From a virus: a stretch of DNA of 32,185 bases. The stretch is from IMG/VR virus record IMGVR_UViG_3300036781_000842, positions 1 through 32,185 of that record. The stretch is one strand, 5' to 3'. Each line of letters begins with the position of its first letter. Positions within the stretch are counted from its first letter, which is position 1. The notes below the pieces were generated by a model that worked only from the letters and a program-made list of their open reading frames with translations, searched no databases and was not told where the DNA came from. The translations under genes were made by a program, and so were the position numbers. Of the stretch, positions 23,378 through 30,302 are shown piece by piece.

Positions 23378-23827
23378 TTAGATCGGGTCGCGGTAGTCGA
23401 CGGTGAAGGCGCCCAGGACCAAGCCGCCTCCGACGTCAACGTTCTCGATGCGATAGGTCACATCGCCCTCACGCATGCCGCTGATCACCTGCACGACCTG
23501 GCGCAGCGCCTTCAAGGCATCGCGGACCACGCGCTTCGCGGCGCGGTAGTCCCGATGTGCGCCCTGGCGAGGCGCCTCGGTCCGATTGATCACGCCCACG
23601 TTGAAGGTGTAGGTGCGCTTCTGCACGCCACCGGCCTGATCGATGCTCCGATCGGACACGTCTTCGAAGAAGACGATCCGGTCCCCGTCGACCAATTGAC
23701 TTGCCCTCAGCGGGTTGTCCAGGACCGTGGCCCCGGCCAACTCAACCGAATCCGCCAGCGCAGCCACAAGGGCCGCGCCGATCGAATAGGGAGCGCCTTC
23801 CGGCAGCGGATCCACGGCGATGCTCAT
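23378..23827 (-). CDS. Tail terminator-like minor tail protein
   Basis: A 149-residue protein with the mixed alpha/beta pattern of phage tail completion proteins (gpU / minor tail type): GAALVAALADSV helix, DRIVFFEDVSD, a strand TYTFNVGVINR, a helix KRVVRDALKALRQVVQ, and VTYRIENVDVG. The ATG overlaps the stop of the 110-aa gene (ATGA). Located after the attachment protein and before the tube protein, as expected. Confidence 0.7.
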   Translation of the reverse strand: MSIAVDPLPEGAPYSIGAALVAALADSVELAGATVLDNPLRASQLVDGDRIVFFEDVSDRSIDQAGGVQKRTYTFNVGVINRTEAPRQGAHRDYRAAKRVVRDALKALRQVVQVISGMREGDVTYRIENVDVGGGLVLGAFTVDYRDPI

Positions 23828-24156
23828 GCGGATGCGCTGCCGAGCAGCGCCTCCAGTTCGAGCCCGTCGTTGACCCGCTTGGGACGGTCGAGCACCTTGA
23901 AGGCGGTGCCGACAGGCACCTCGGGACCAACGGCGGCTTGCGCGACCAGCTTGTCGTCGGCGCGCACGTCCTGGCCTGCCACGAAGCGCGCGACTCGCAC
24001 GGCCACGATGGCCCGCGCGTCCAACGCTTCATCGTCCACCGTGCCGAGGATCACCATCACCGTCACGTCATCGGCCGACGGCCGAACGCGCGTGAAGGGG
24101 GTGGCGGTGTCCGGGCCGTAGAACACGGCGGCCAGGTCGTGCGCGTGGTCGATCAC
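23824..24156 (-). CDS. Head-tail attachment protein
   Basis: A 110-residue protein with the FII / phage-attach type pattern: an N-terminal DHAHDLAAVFYG helix, strands with TVMVILGTVDDEALDARA, and DDKLVAQAAVGPEVPVGTAF. It starts at GTG 24156, just after the capsid stop, and overlaps the next gene by four bases. In lambdoid phages proteins of this type join the filled head to the tail. Confidence 0.65.
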   Translation of the reverse strand: MIDHAHDLAAVFYGPDTATPFTRVRPSADDVTVMVILGTVDDEALDARAIVAVRVARFVAGQDVRADDKLVAQAAVGPEVPVGTAFKVLDRPKRVNDGLELEALLGSASA

Positions 24157-24159
24157 GGC

Positions 24160-25095
24160 TCAGGCGACCGCACTCGTCCAGAGGAAGCCGGCAGACGGAC
24201 CTGCCAGCACGGGCTGGTACGCGTCGGTGACCGGGTACATCCAGCTCTTCGGATTGCGCTCGAAATAGGGCTCTTCCACCTGCGGGTAGCCCGTGAGCCG
24301 ATAGGTGTAGCCGTAGCTGGGCGATCCCATCTCCTGCAGGCTCTTCGGCGTCGTGTAGGCCAGCAAGGCGTACTTGCCCCAGACGTCGACGAACTTCGTT
24401 CCGTCGTGGTAAACCGCATCGCCTTCGATGACCTGGTCGACTTCCAGCAGACGCGCGATCTGCTCCGTACGCAGCAACTTGTCCTCGTTGTCGCTGATCA
24501 GGTCGAGCAGACTCGGGTTGACCTTGAGCGCGCTCAGAACTTGCGGCCCGACCACCAGGACATTCGGGCGGACACCGATCTGTTGGCGGATCGCTTCCTT
24601 GGCGCCCGCGACGGCAACCGCGGGGGTCGAGTCCGCATGGCTCCACTGGGCAGTGGAGGCCAGAGTGGCCTTGTTCGAGGACGCATAGCTCGCGGCCGTC
24701 GTGGCGAGCACAGCGGCCTTGTTCTCGCGCTCCAGCGCCATGAGGTTCTGCACCGTGCGTACTGCGTTGTTACCCAGGTCGATGCCGGGTACCGCGTCGG
24801 CCTCCTGCTGCAGTTCCACCGGCACCACGCCTTCAAGGCCGTAGTCGGTCAACGCATATGGGTCGTCGCTGTACGCGAACTGCACACGCCTTGTGCCCGC
24901 ACCAGGTGCGCGACTCGTGCCGACGAGCTTGAACGCATCCGGGCCGAACTTGATGATGCGGCCTCCACGCTGGCCCACATCGACGAACGGGAACAACACA
25001 TTGGCGACGCCGGCTGACGGACTGAGGTAACCGCGGGCGACGGCCGACAGGATCGGGTCCACGACGCGTGCTTGGGCGGGATTCATTTGAGACAT
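24160..25095 (-). CDS. Major capsid protein
   Basis: A 311-residue capsid subunit. The opening MNPAQARVVDPILSAVARGY, PFVDVGQRGGRIIKFGPDAF and the LEGVVPVELQQEAD segment match a capsid type of proteobacterial siphophages. The middle (RTVQNLMALERENKAAVLAT) and the late AEVxQVIEGDAV-like part (LLEVDQVIEGDAVYHDGTKF) are typical of E-type capsid proteins. GGAG stands 9 bases before the ATG. It follows the decoration protein, as in lambda (D then E). Confidence 0.85.
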   Translation of the reverse strand: MSQMNPAQARVVDPILSAVARGYLSPSAGVANVLFPFVDVGQRGGRIIKFGPDAFKLVGTSRAPGAGTRRVQFAYSDDPYALTDYGLEGVVPVELQQEADAVPGIDLGNNAVRTVQNLMALERENKAAVLATTAASYASSNKATLASTAQWSHADSTPAVAVAGAKEAIRQQIGVRPNVLVVGPQVLSALKVNPSLLDLISDNEDKLLRTEQIARLLEVDQVIEGDAVYHDGTKFVDVWGKYALLAYTTPKSLQEMGSPSYGYTYRLTGYPQVEEPYFERNPKSWMYPVTDAYQPVLAGPSAGFLWTSAVA

Positions 25096-25147
25096 GCGAA
25101 TGCTCCAGAAATTGAGGGGAGAGGTTGCTGATCAGGCGCAGGCCGGA

Positions 25148-25513
25148 TCAGGAGGCGGCCGTGGTGAGGCCGGCATTCGGGATCAGCAGGATCTCGATGA
25201 AGCCGCCGGCAGTGCCGGCTTCCATGGCGCGCGCGAGCGGCACTTTGGCGCCGACGGTCGCGGCGACCGCTTTGCCATCGGCATCGGACATGACCGCGGC
25301 GTCGGCGGCGATAGTGCCGGCGCATTCGATGATGGTCGTGCCCTGTACATCGACGGGCAGCGGGTCGCCGATCGCGCCGCTGCTGCGTGTGACGCCGAAC
25401 GCGATCGCGCCGGCTGCCGGATAGGCGCCGGCCTGATTGACAAAGCGATTCGCTTCGACGGCCGCGCTGGCGATGACGGTCAGCGTCAGGATGGAGAGGT
25501 TTCCAGAAGGCAT
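25148..25513 (-). CDS. Head decoration (capsid cement) protein
   Basis: A 121-residue small beta protein of the DUF2190 / decoration type: ILTLTVIASAAVEANRFVNQ, AFGVTRSSGAIGDPLPVDVQ, GTTIIECAGTIAADAAVMSD, and an end GFIEILLIPNAG. It stabilises the expanded head. GGAG precedes the ATG, in the same leader pattern (GGAGCAT...CATG) as the major capsid gene that follows. It lies between the protease/scaffold gene and the capsid gene, the lambda order. Confidence 0.75.
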   Translation of the reverse strand: MPSGNLSILTLTVIASAAVEANRFVNQAGAYPAAGAIAFGVTRSSGAIGDPLPVDVQGTTIIECAGTIAADAAVMSDADGKAVAATVGAKVPLARAMEAGTAGGFIEILLIPNAGLTTAAS

Positions 25514-25555
25514 GTTGATGCTCCGAAGTTGCGGGATTGCAAACAGGCAAGGCGC

Positions 25556-25966
25556 TTAGCGCGCGTAGCCCAGTTCCTTGAGGGCATCGACGAGGTCGAT
25601 GTTCTTGGCCTTCGCGTGCGCCTGCGCCTCGACGACCTGTTCCTGCTTGGTCTTCGTCGGCTTGTCCGCAGGCGCGGCGCTGGAGCGCACGGCGGCAGGC
25701 GCGTCGTCGGCATGCTGCCGGGCCGCCGCGGTATGCGCGGCGCGCACAGCGGTGTTGACGGCGAGCGCGGCCTCGGCCGCGGTCGTCTTGCCGTCGTTGG
25801 CCAGCGTCTCCACCAGGGCCTCGTGGCCGGGTACCAGGGTGGCGCGGACGGCCGCCTGGCGTTCGCGTTCCTGGGTGGCGCCGAGCGCGGTGAATTCGGC
25901 CTGGAGGGCCGCGTACAGGGGCGCGTGGTCCTTTTGAAGGGACTCGCGCGTAACGTTGGTTTCCAT
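25556..25966 (-). CDS. Nested scaffold protein (Nu3-like internal start)
   Basis: An in-frame ATG at residue 317 of the protease gene begins METNVTRESLQKDHAPLYAA and gives a 136-residue product that ends at the same stop. A good ribosome binding site (AAGGAA) lies about nine bases upstream, at 25976-25981 on the minus strand. This is the lambda C/Nu3 design: full-length protease plus a separately made scaffold. Lambda Nu3 is of similar size. Translation from this start is inferred, not shown. Confidence 0.7.
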   Translation of the reverse strand: METNVTRESLQKDHAPLYAALQAEFTALGATQERERQAAVRATLVPGHEALVETLANDGKTTAAEAALAVNTAVRAAHTAAARQHADDAPAAVRSSAAPADKPTKTKQEQVVEAQAHAKAKNIDLVDALKELGYAR

Positions 25967-26914
25967 GTCTGGATTTCCTTGGTTGGTTGCGGAGAGGTCG
26001 TCTTCCTGCGCGGCACCGGCGCCTGTTGACTGTTTGGCCCCGCCCTTGCCCCCGACGAACCGCGCCTTGCGACGCGTCGAGAACTGGGAGGGATCGGTGG
26101 CCATCTGTTCCACCAACGCGTCCAAAGTGGCGACACCGTCCACCAGTCCTGCGTCGATGGCCTGCTGGCCGCGGAACACGCGGCCGTCGGCCATGTGTTC
26201 AAGAACTTGCTCCGAGGTCGCGCCGCGGAACTTCGCCACGTCGTCGACGAACAGCGAGTACACGTAGTCGACGTCGGCTTGGACGACCGCGCGGCTTTCC
26301 TCGCTCAGCGGTTCGTTCGACTTTGCAAGGCGCTTGTACTTGCCGGCAACGATGTGCTCTTCCTTGCTGCTCGCGTTCGGATTGAAATTGCGTGAAACGA
26401 CCACACCGATGCTGCCGACCTGCACCACCGGCCCGCTGATGTAGATCGCGTTGGCGGCAGCGCCCGACCAGTAGCCGGCACTCGCCAGCGCACCATCCGA
26501 ATGGATCACGATCGGCTTCTGCTGCGACAACGCGAAGATCGTCGCGGCGAACTCGGGCACACCAAGGACATTGCCGCCCGGCGTGTCCATCGCGAGGACC
26601 GTGGCACGAACGCGCGCGTCGACCGCAGCACTCTCGAGTTGCTTGGTGAGCATCTGCGTGCTGATGCCACCCGAAACCTGCATGAAGAGGTTCGCCTTCG
26701 GGGCCATGACACCAGAGGCTCGCAGCACGGCGACGCCGCCCTGCTCGACCGAGTAGGCCTGCTGCTCAGCGTGCAGCGGCCGGCCAAGGCGCGCCTCGAT
26801 CGCCGCGACATCGATTCGCTCGCCGCGCATGTGCGTGGCATAGATCGCCTGGATTTCCCGCAGCTTGTCGGGCTCGATGGCCCAGCAGCCAGTGATCAGT
26901 TCGAGAAGAGTCAT
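25556..26914 (-). CDS. Capsid assembly protease (S49/SppA-like) fused to scaffold
   Basis: A 452-residue protein that works in prohead maturation. Residues ~58-275 are an S49 (SppA-like) peptidase: TVLAMDTPGGNVLGVPEF, catalytic serine in SDGALASAGYW (S145), GSIGVVVSRNF, and the lysine motif AGKYKRL (K192/K194). A linker (~290-316) follows, then a charged helical scaffold domain (317-452) with NIDLVDALKELGYAR at the end. The size is close to lambda gpC (439 aa). The ATG overlaps the portal stop (ATGA). Confidence 0.85.
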   Translation of the reverse strand: MTLLELITGCWAIEPDKLREIQAIYATHMRGERIDVAAIEARLGRPLHAEQQAYSVEQGGVAVLRASGVMAPKANLFMQVSGGISTQMLTKQLESAAVDARVRATVLAMDTPGGNVLGVPEFAATIFALSQQKPIVIHSDGALASAGYWSGAAANAIYISGPVVQVGSIGVVVSRNFNPNASSKEEHIVAGKYKRLAKSNEPLSEESRAVVQADVDYVYSLFVDDVAKFRGATSEQVLEHMADGRVFRGQQAIDAGLVDGVATLDALVEQMATDPSQFSTRRKARFVGGKGGAKQSTGAGAAQEDDLSATNQGNPDMETNVTRESLQKDHAPLYAALQAEFTALGATQERERQAAVRATLVPGHEALVETLANDGKTTAAEAALAVNTAVRAAHTAAARQHADDAPAAVRSSAAPADKPTKTKQEQVVEAQAHAKAKNIDLVDALKELGYAR

Positions 26915-28554
26915 GGTTGGTCCTCGGGATTCGGCGGTGTCGACGGATCGGCGTTATCGCTGCCCGATCCCGGCGCGCGAGCTGCGCCGGCACGCGGCAC
27001 GGGCTGCATGCCGGCGTCCTTCAGCCGCTGCTGTTCGGCCGCCTTCACGTCGAAGGTGTCGTTGAAGTCGGTGCCGAACAGCTCCCACTCCGCGCGCTCC
27101 AGCGTGATGAGCCGTGCGTCGACCGCCATGGCGTAGCCGGCGATCTCGTCCTTGGGGTTGATCGACCCCATGCTGTCGCCAGGCCACAGCGCGCGCGTGT
27201 ATGCCCAGCGCATGAGCGGGTCGGTGAAGAAGCCAGGGGCGGCGATGCGGCCGATCGCGACGGCTTCGGCGAGCCATGTCTCGTAGACCGGCTGGCAGAA
27301 GCTGAGCGCCAGCCAGTTGCGTACGCTGCGGAAGTACACCCATGCGTCAAGCAATGCCGCCTTGCTGGCGCTGTAACTCGCGTTGAATTGCTTCATCAGC
27401 AGTTCGAACGGGATCGACAGGGCCATGCCCATCTGCTTGATCACCGCTGTGATGAAGGGCTCGAAATTCGGGTTGGGCCGTGCTGGGTTGGCGGTGTGGG
27501 GTTTCTCACCTGGTGCCAGGCCTACGACCATGCCCATGCCCAGCTCGATCTCGTTGCCGGGCGATCCACCGTTGGGTGCAGAGCCGTCGAAGACCGGCGC
27601 CGACGCACCCGTCGGCGTCTCGATGAAGACCGTGAAGTAGGCCGTGATGACGGCCGCCATGATCTCGGCTTCGGTGTAGCGCGAGATCTGCTTGATCGCG
27701 TCGATGATCGGCGCCAGGTACGTCAGACCGCGCGGCTGATCGGGCCGCAGCTTGCGGAAGTGGTGCAGGATGCGACGCCGGCCCGAGCGACCCAGGCGTT
27801 CGACGAACCGGCCCTTGTAGAGGTCTCCACTCTGCCCAGGGGCGTAGAGCCCACCTGGGTGCCGGTCATAGATGAAGTAGCCCGAGGGCGCGCCGCCATC
27901 ATCGAACTTCACGCCGCCTGCATACTGCGGCTGGTCGGGCGCGTTGTTGGGATTGCCAACGCGATCAGCCTCAAGCAGCTGGATTCTTAGCGCGTAGGGC
28001 TGCGTGGCCGTCCGAGTACCGTCGGGCAGCACTGTGAACGTGTCGCCTGACTCGAGTGTGGAGCGCAGGACCAGGCCCTGCTGCTGGTAGAAATTCAGCT
28101 GCTGCGCGATGTCCGATTCCGGGCTGTCGGCCCACAGGCTGAATTCGGTCTGGACCTTGCGCTTCCAAGCGAGCCCCTGTTCTGGCGTCCAATCGAGCAC
28201 GCTGAGGTTCGGCTGAGCGCTCAAGGCCATGCCAGTGCCGACGACGCGATCGACGTTCGTGTTGATCGCGCCCACGGCGATCGGGCTCGTGCGGGCCAGC
28301 TCGCGCGATTGGCCGCGCTCCGTGCGCAGATAGGGCAGCGTGTCCGCCCGCGCGTCACGCGGCGTCGAGCCCCAGCGCCGGCTGAAGAACCCGCCGCCCG
28401 GCGCCGGCGGTGCGTTCCGCTCGTCGAGCGCGCTCATCCCGCCAAAGTCGGGCATGGCCGCCAGTGCCTGAATCTTCGCGCGGGCATGCAGACGTGCAGC
28501 GGCGCGCTGCGGTGCCACCTCTGCCAGGACGCGGTCGACGATGTTGAGCTTCAT
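26911..28554 (-). CDS. Portal protein (lambda gpB type)
   Basis: A 547-residue portal subunit forming the DNA channel at one head vertex. Family marks: the N-terminal NIVDRVLAEVAPQRAAAR, VGAINTNVDRVVGTGMALSA, a central FYQQQGLVLRSTLESGDTFT, and the AEIMAAVITAYFTVFIETPT stretch. It ends in a disordered Pro/Gly/Asp-rich tail. The start overlaps the gpW-like stop (ATGA); the same frame is open further upstream, but that part is not portal-like. Confidence 0.9.
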   Translation of the reverse strand: MKLNIVDRVLAEVAPQRAAARLHARAKIQALAAMPDFGGMSALDERNAPPAPGGGFFSRRWGSTPRDARADTLPYLRTERGQSRELARTSPIAVGAINTNVDRVVGTGMALSAQPNLSVLDWTPEQGLAWKRKVQTEFSLWADSPESDIAQQLNFYQQQGLVLRSTLESGDTFTVLPDGTRTATQPYALRIQLLEADRVGNPNNAPDQPQYAGGVKFDDGGAPSGYFIYDRHPGGLYAPGQSGDLYKGRFVERLGRSGRRRILHHFRKLRPDQPRGLTYLAPIIDAIKQISRYTEAEIMAAVITAYFTVFIETPTGASAPVFDGSAPNGGSPGNEIELGMGMVVGLAPGEKPHTANPARPNPNFEPFITAVIKQMGMALSIPFELLMKQFNASYSASKAALLDAWVYFRSVRNWLALSFCQPVYETWLAEAVAIGRIAAPGFFTDPLMRWAYTRALWPGDSMGSINPKDEIAGYAMAVDARLITLERAEWELFGTDFNDTFDVKAAEQQRLKDAGMQPVPRAGAARAPGSGSDNADPSTPPNPEDQP

Positions 28555-28781
28555 GACCTCGGACGCAGGTAGGAGACGCGACGGCCGCGCGCAGAGGTCG
28601 GCTGCAGTTGCAGCAGCTCGGCGCGGATGCTTCGGATCTCGGCTTGGACTTCGGCCAGGTTCGCGCGCGTCAGGCGCCGCGCAGTCGAACCCTGGCCCAC
28701 GATGTAGTCCTGCGCTTCGAGGATTCGGGCCTCGGCCAGCAGGTACTGCGCGAGTCGCGCGGACAATTCGGCTTCGGTCAT
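28551..28781 (-). CDS. gpW-like head-tail joining protein
   Basis: A 76-residue protein: helix TEAELSARLAQYLLAEARIL, a short beta turn around YIVGQGSTARRLT, and a second helix NLAEVQAEIRSIRAELLQLQ with a basic tail. Size, helix-hairpin-helix layout and place directly before the portal match the lambda W family. The ATG overlaps the upstream stop and its own stop overlaps the portal ATG (both ATGA). Confidence 0.8.
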   Translation of the reverse strand: MTEAELSARLAQYLLAEARILEAQDYIVGQGSTARRLTRANLAEVQAEIRSIRAELLQLQPTSARGRRVSYLRPRS

Positions 28782-29491
28782 GCGAACTTCCGGCGAAGGC
28801 TCTGCGCCGCAGCATAGAAGTCGCTGGCGAAATCGGCGCGCACCGCGCGATCGGCGGCGCCAACGAAGTCCAGGCGCGGCGTGTAGTGCGGCGCCTGCCG
28901 GCTGAAGACGAAGATCGCGCGGATGCCGCGCTTCTGGTTCTTGCCGGATCGACCGCCAGCGTGCGGACCGCGCTCCCAAAGCGCTCGGGTGTGGGTCTTG
29001 CCGGCGACGCCGACGAAGTACGGGCTCCCGGTCTTCGCGAGCTGCGCCAAGATGCTCTTGACCTTGGGCACTGACAGGTTGCCGTTCACGTCCAGGATCG
29101 AACTCGACTGCGGATAGGCCCACTCGCCCGACCGCAGGATCCCCTTGAAGCGAAGCAGCCGCTCGATGCCCTTTTGGTTCCGGCCGCCGCCCTCGACCTC
29201 GGGGAACAGATAGCTCTCCGGGCGCGTTCCCTTGCCCGTCCGTTGATCCTTGACCGCGATGCGCGCGGACAGCTTGTCCTTGGTCGCAATCTCGATGCGG
29301 GTCGAGTTGAGCGTGTAGGGCGTGGGATTGCGGAACGAGGTCCGCATTTGCGCGATGACGGACTGCTGCCCGCGCTTGGCGCCCTTCGTCAGCGCGGTCG
29401 CCGCGGCGTAGGGCAGCACGCGCGCCGGCACGTCGTGCAGATCGCGGACCACGTCGGCGATCGACGGGCCGCTGCTGTGGACCACCGACAT
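28778..29491 (-). CDS. gpZ/HK97-gp10-like minor tail protein
   Basis: A 237-residue protein. The N-terminal pattern VVRDLHDVPARVLPYAAATA, then LTKGAKRGQQSVIAQMRTSF, strands such as IEIATKDKLSARIAVKDQRT, and RALWERGPH match the phage minor tail Z / HK97 gp10 type that completes the tail end joining the head. I use the ATG at 29491, which overlaps the stop of the 66-aa gene. It precedes gpW and the portal here, instead of following the capsid gene as in lambda. Confidence 0.65.
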   Translation of the reverse strand: MSVVHSSGPSIADVVRDLHDVPARVLPYAAATALTKGAKRGQQSVIAQMRTSFRNPTPYTLNSTRIEIATKDKLSARIAVKDQRTGKGTRPESYLFPEVEGGGRNQKGIERLLRFKGILRSGEWAYPQSSSILDVNGNLSVPKVKSILAQLAKTGSPYFVGVAGKTHTRALWERGPHAGGRSGKNQKRGIRAIFVFSRQAPHYTPRLDFVGAADRAVRADFASDFYAAAQSLRRKFA

Positions 29492-29691
29492 CAGGCAGCG
29501 TCCGGGGGCAGCTCTTCGACGATGATGCGCCGGCTGTCGGTCAGGTACTCGGTCGCCATGGCCGTCGGCGTGTGAATCGGCCTGGGCGGCTCGGCGCTGT
29601 CCACCCACTGCCCGTTGATCTTGTGCTGCACGCGGGTCTGGGCCTTGAACGTCGAGCCGTCGGCGTTCTCGATGCGAATCTGCTTGGTCAT
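29491..29691 (-). CDS. Small hypothetical phage protein
   Basis: A 66-residue protein: MTKQIRIENADGSTFKAQTR, then VQHKINGQWVDSAEPPRPIH and an acidic end. AAGG about eight bases before the ATG at 29691 supports this start rather than the longer open frame upstream. The stop overlaps the ATG of the next gene. No family recognised. Confidence 0.65.
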   Translation of the reverse strand: MTKQIRIENADGSTFKAQTRVQHKINGQWVDSAEPPRPIHTPTAMATEYLTDSRRIIVEELPPDAA

Positions 29692-29831
29692 GATGCTGGC
29701 CTTAAGAAGACGCCCCGGCGCCGAAGCCACCGGGGCGAAATGAGTCCGGAGACTCCCCATGAAGAAGGCTTAATTTTCTTGGCCGACACCCTGCGCTAGG
29801 GGTCTAAGTTGTCTCGCAAACAGGAGACACT
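29692..29831 (-). promoter_or_regulatory. Hairpin-rich gap in the late operon
   Basis: In a region where other genes overlap or nearly so, this 140-base gap holds three stem-loops on the minus strand. They are AAGTGTCTC / GAGACAACTT (29806-29832, directly at the stop of the HTH gene), GAGTC-CGGA-GACTC (29742-29755), and GCCCCGG...CCGGGGC with a UUCG loop (29712-29736). None has a T-run, so they are not classical terminators. RNA processing, attenuation or a protein site is possible. Confidence 0.5.
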
Positions 29832-30302
29832 TTAGGTGTTGACGACCGGCGCCGATGTGTGCGATGCAAGGCCCTGAGCGCTGTTCTGTGCGAAGGCGTG
29901 AGCAGCTGAGTCAACGCGTCGACGGAACTCCGCCAACACGCGATAGAAGTGTGGTCTCCCAATGCCAAGCGCGGCGGCCGCGGTCTTGATTGGCTTGATG
30001 CGCGCCACGTAGTAGAGATCGAAGACTTGCTTGTCCAGGCTGTTCGGCTGACAGGTGTAAGCAATATGGAACGCAGCAAGCGACGCTGCGGGTATAGCAA
30101 CCTGGCCGCCATCTCGCAGCGGCCGCGTGCTGCCGCCCTGCCTCGCTATGGTGGTGCTCACCGGCGATGCCGGCCAATAGAGTCGACGCGCGCGGCACCA
30201 TGACACCCAGTTCTCGCAGAGGTCGTCAAGGTCGCGGTCGCGCGCTTCGAGCGGGCGCGCTTCCGCGTCGTCACCTGCAAGGAGGTCCGGGCCGGCGCTC
30301 AA
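29832..30302 (-). CDS. HTH protein coupled to terminase
   Basis: A 156-residue protein. The C-terminal third (residues ~98-136) is a helix-turn-helix: KQVFDLYYVARIKPIKTAAA, then ALGIGRPHFYRVLAEFRRRV. The N-terminal part contains WVSWCRARRLY, a Trp/Cys/Arg-rich segment. The layout recalls phage antitermination Q-type or small DNA-binding proteins. The HTH is clear, the function is not. It starts at a TTG overlapping the terminase stop (TTGA), so expression is tied to the terminase. Confidence 0.6.
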   Translation of the reverse strand: MSAGPDLLAGDDAEARPLEARDRDLDDLCENWVSWCRARRLYWPASPVSTTIARQGGSTRPLRDGGQVAIPAASLAAFHIAYTCQPNSLDKQVFDLYYVARIKPIKTAAAALGIGRPHFYRVLAEFRRRVDSAAHAFAQNSAQGLASHTSAPVVNT

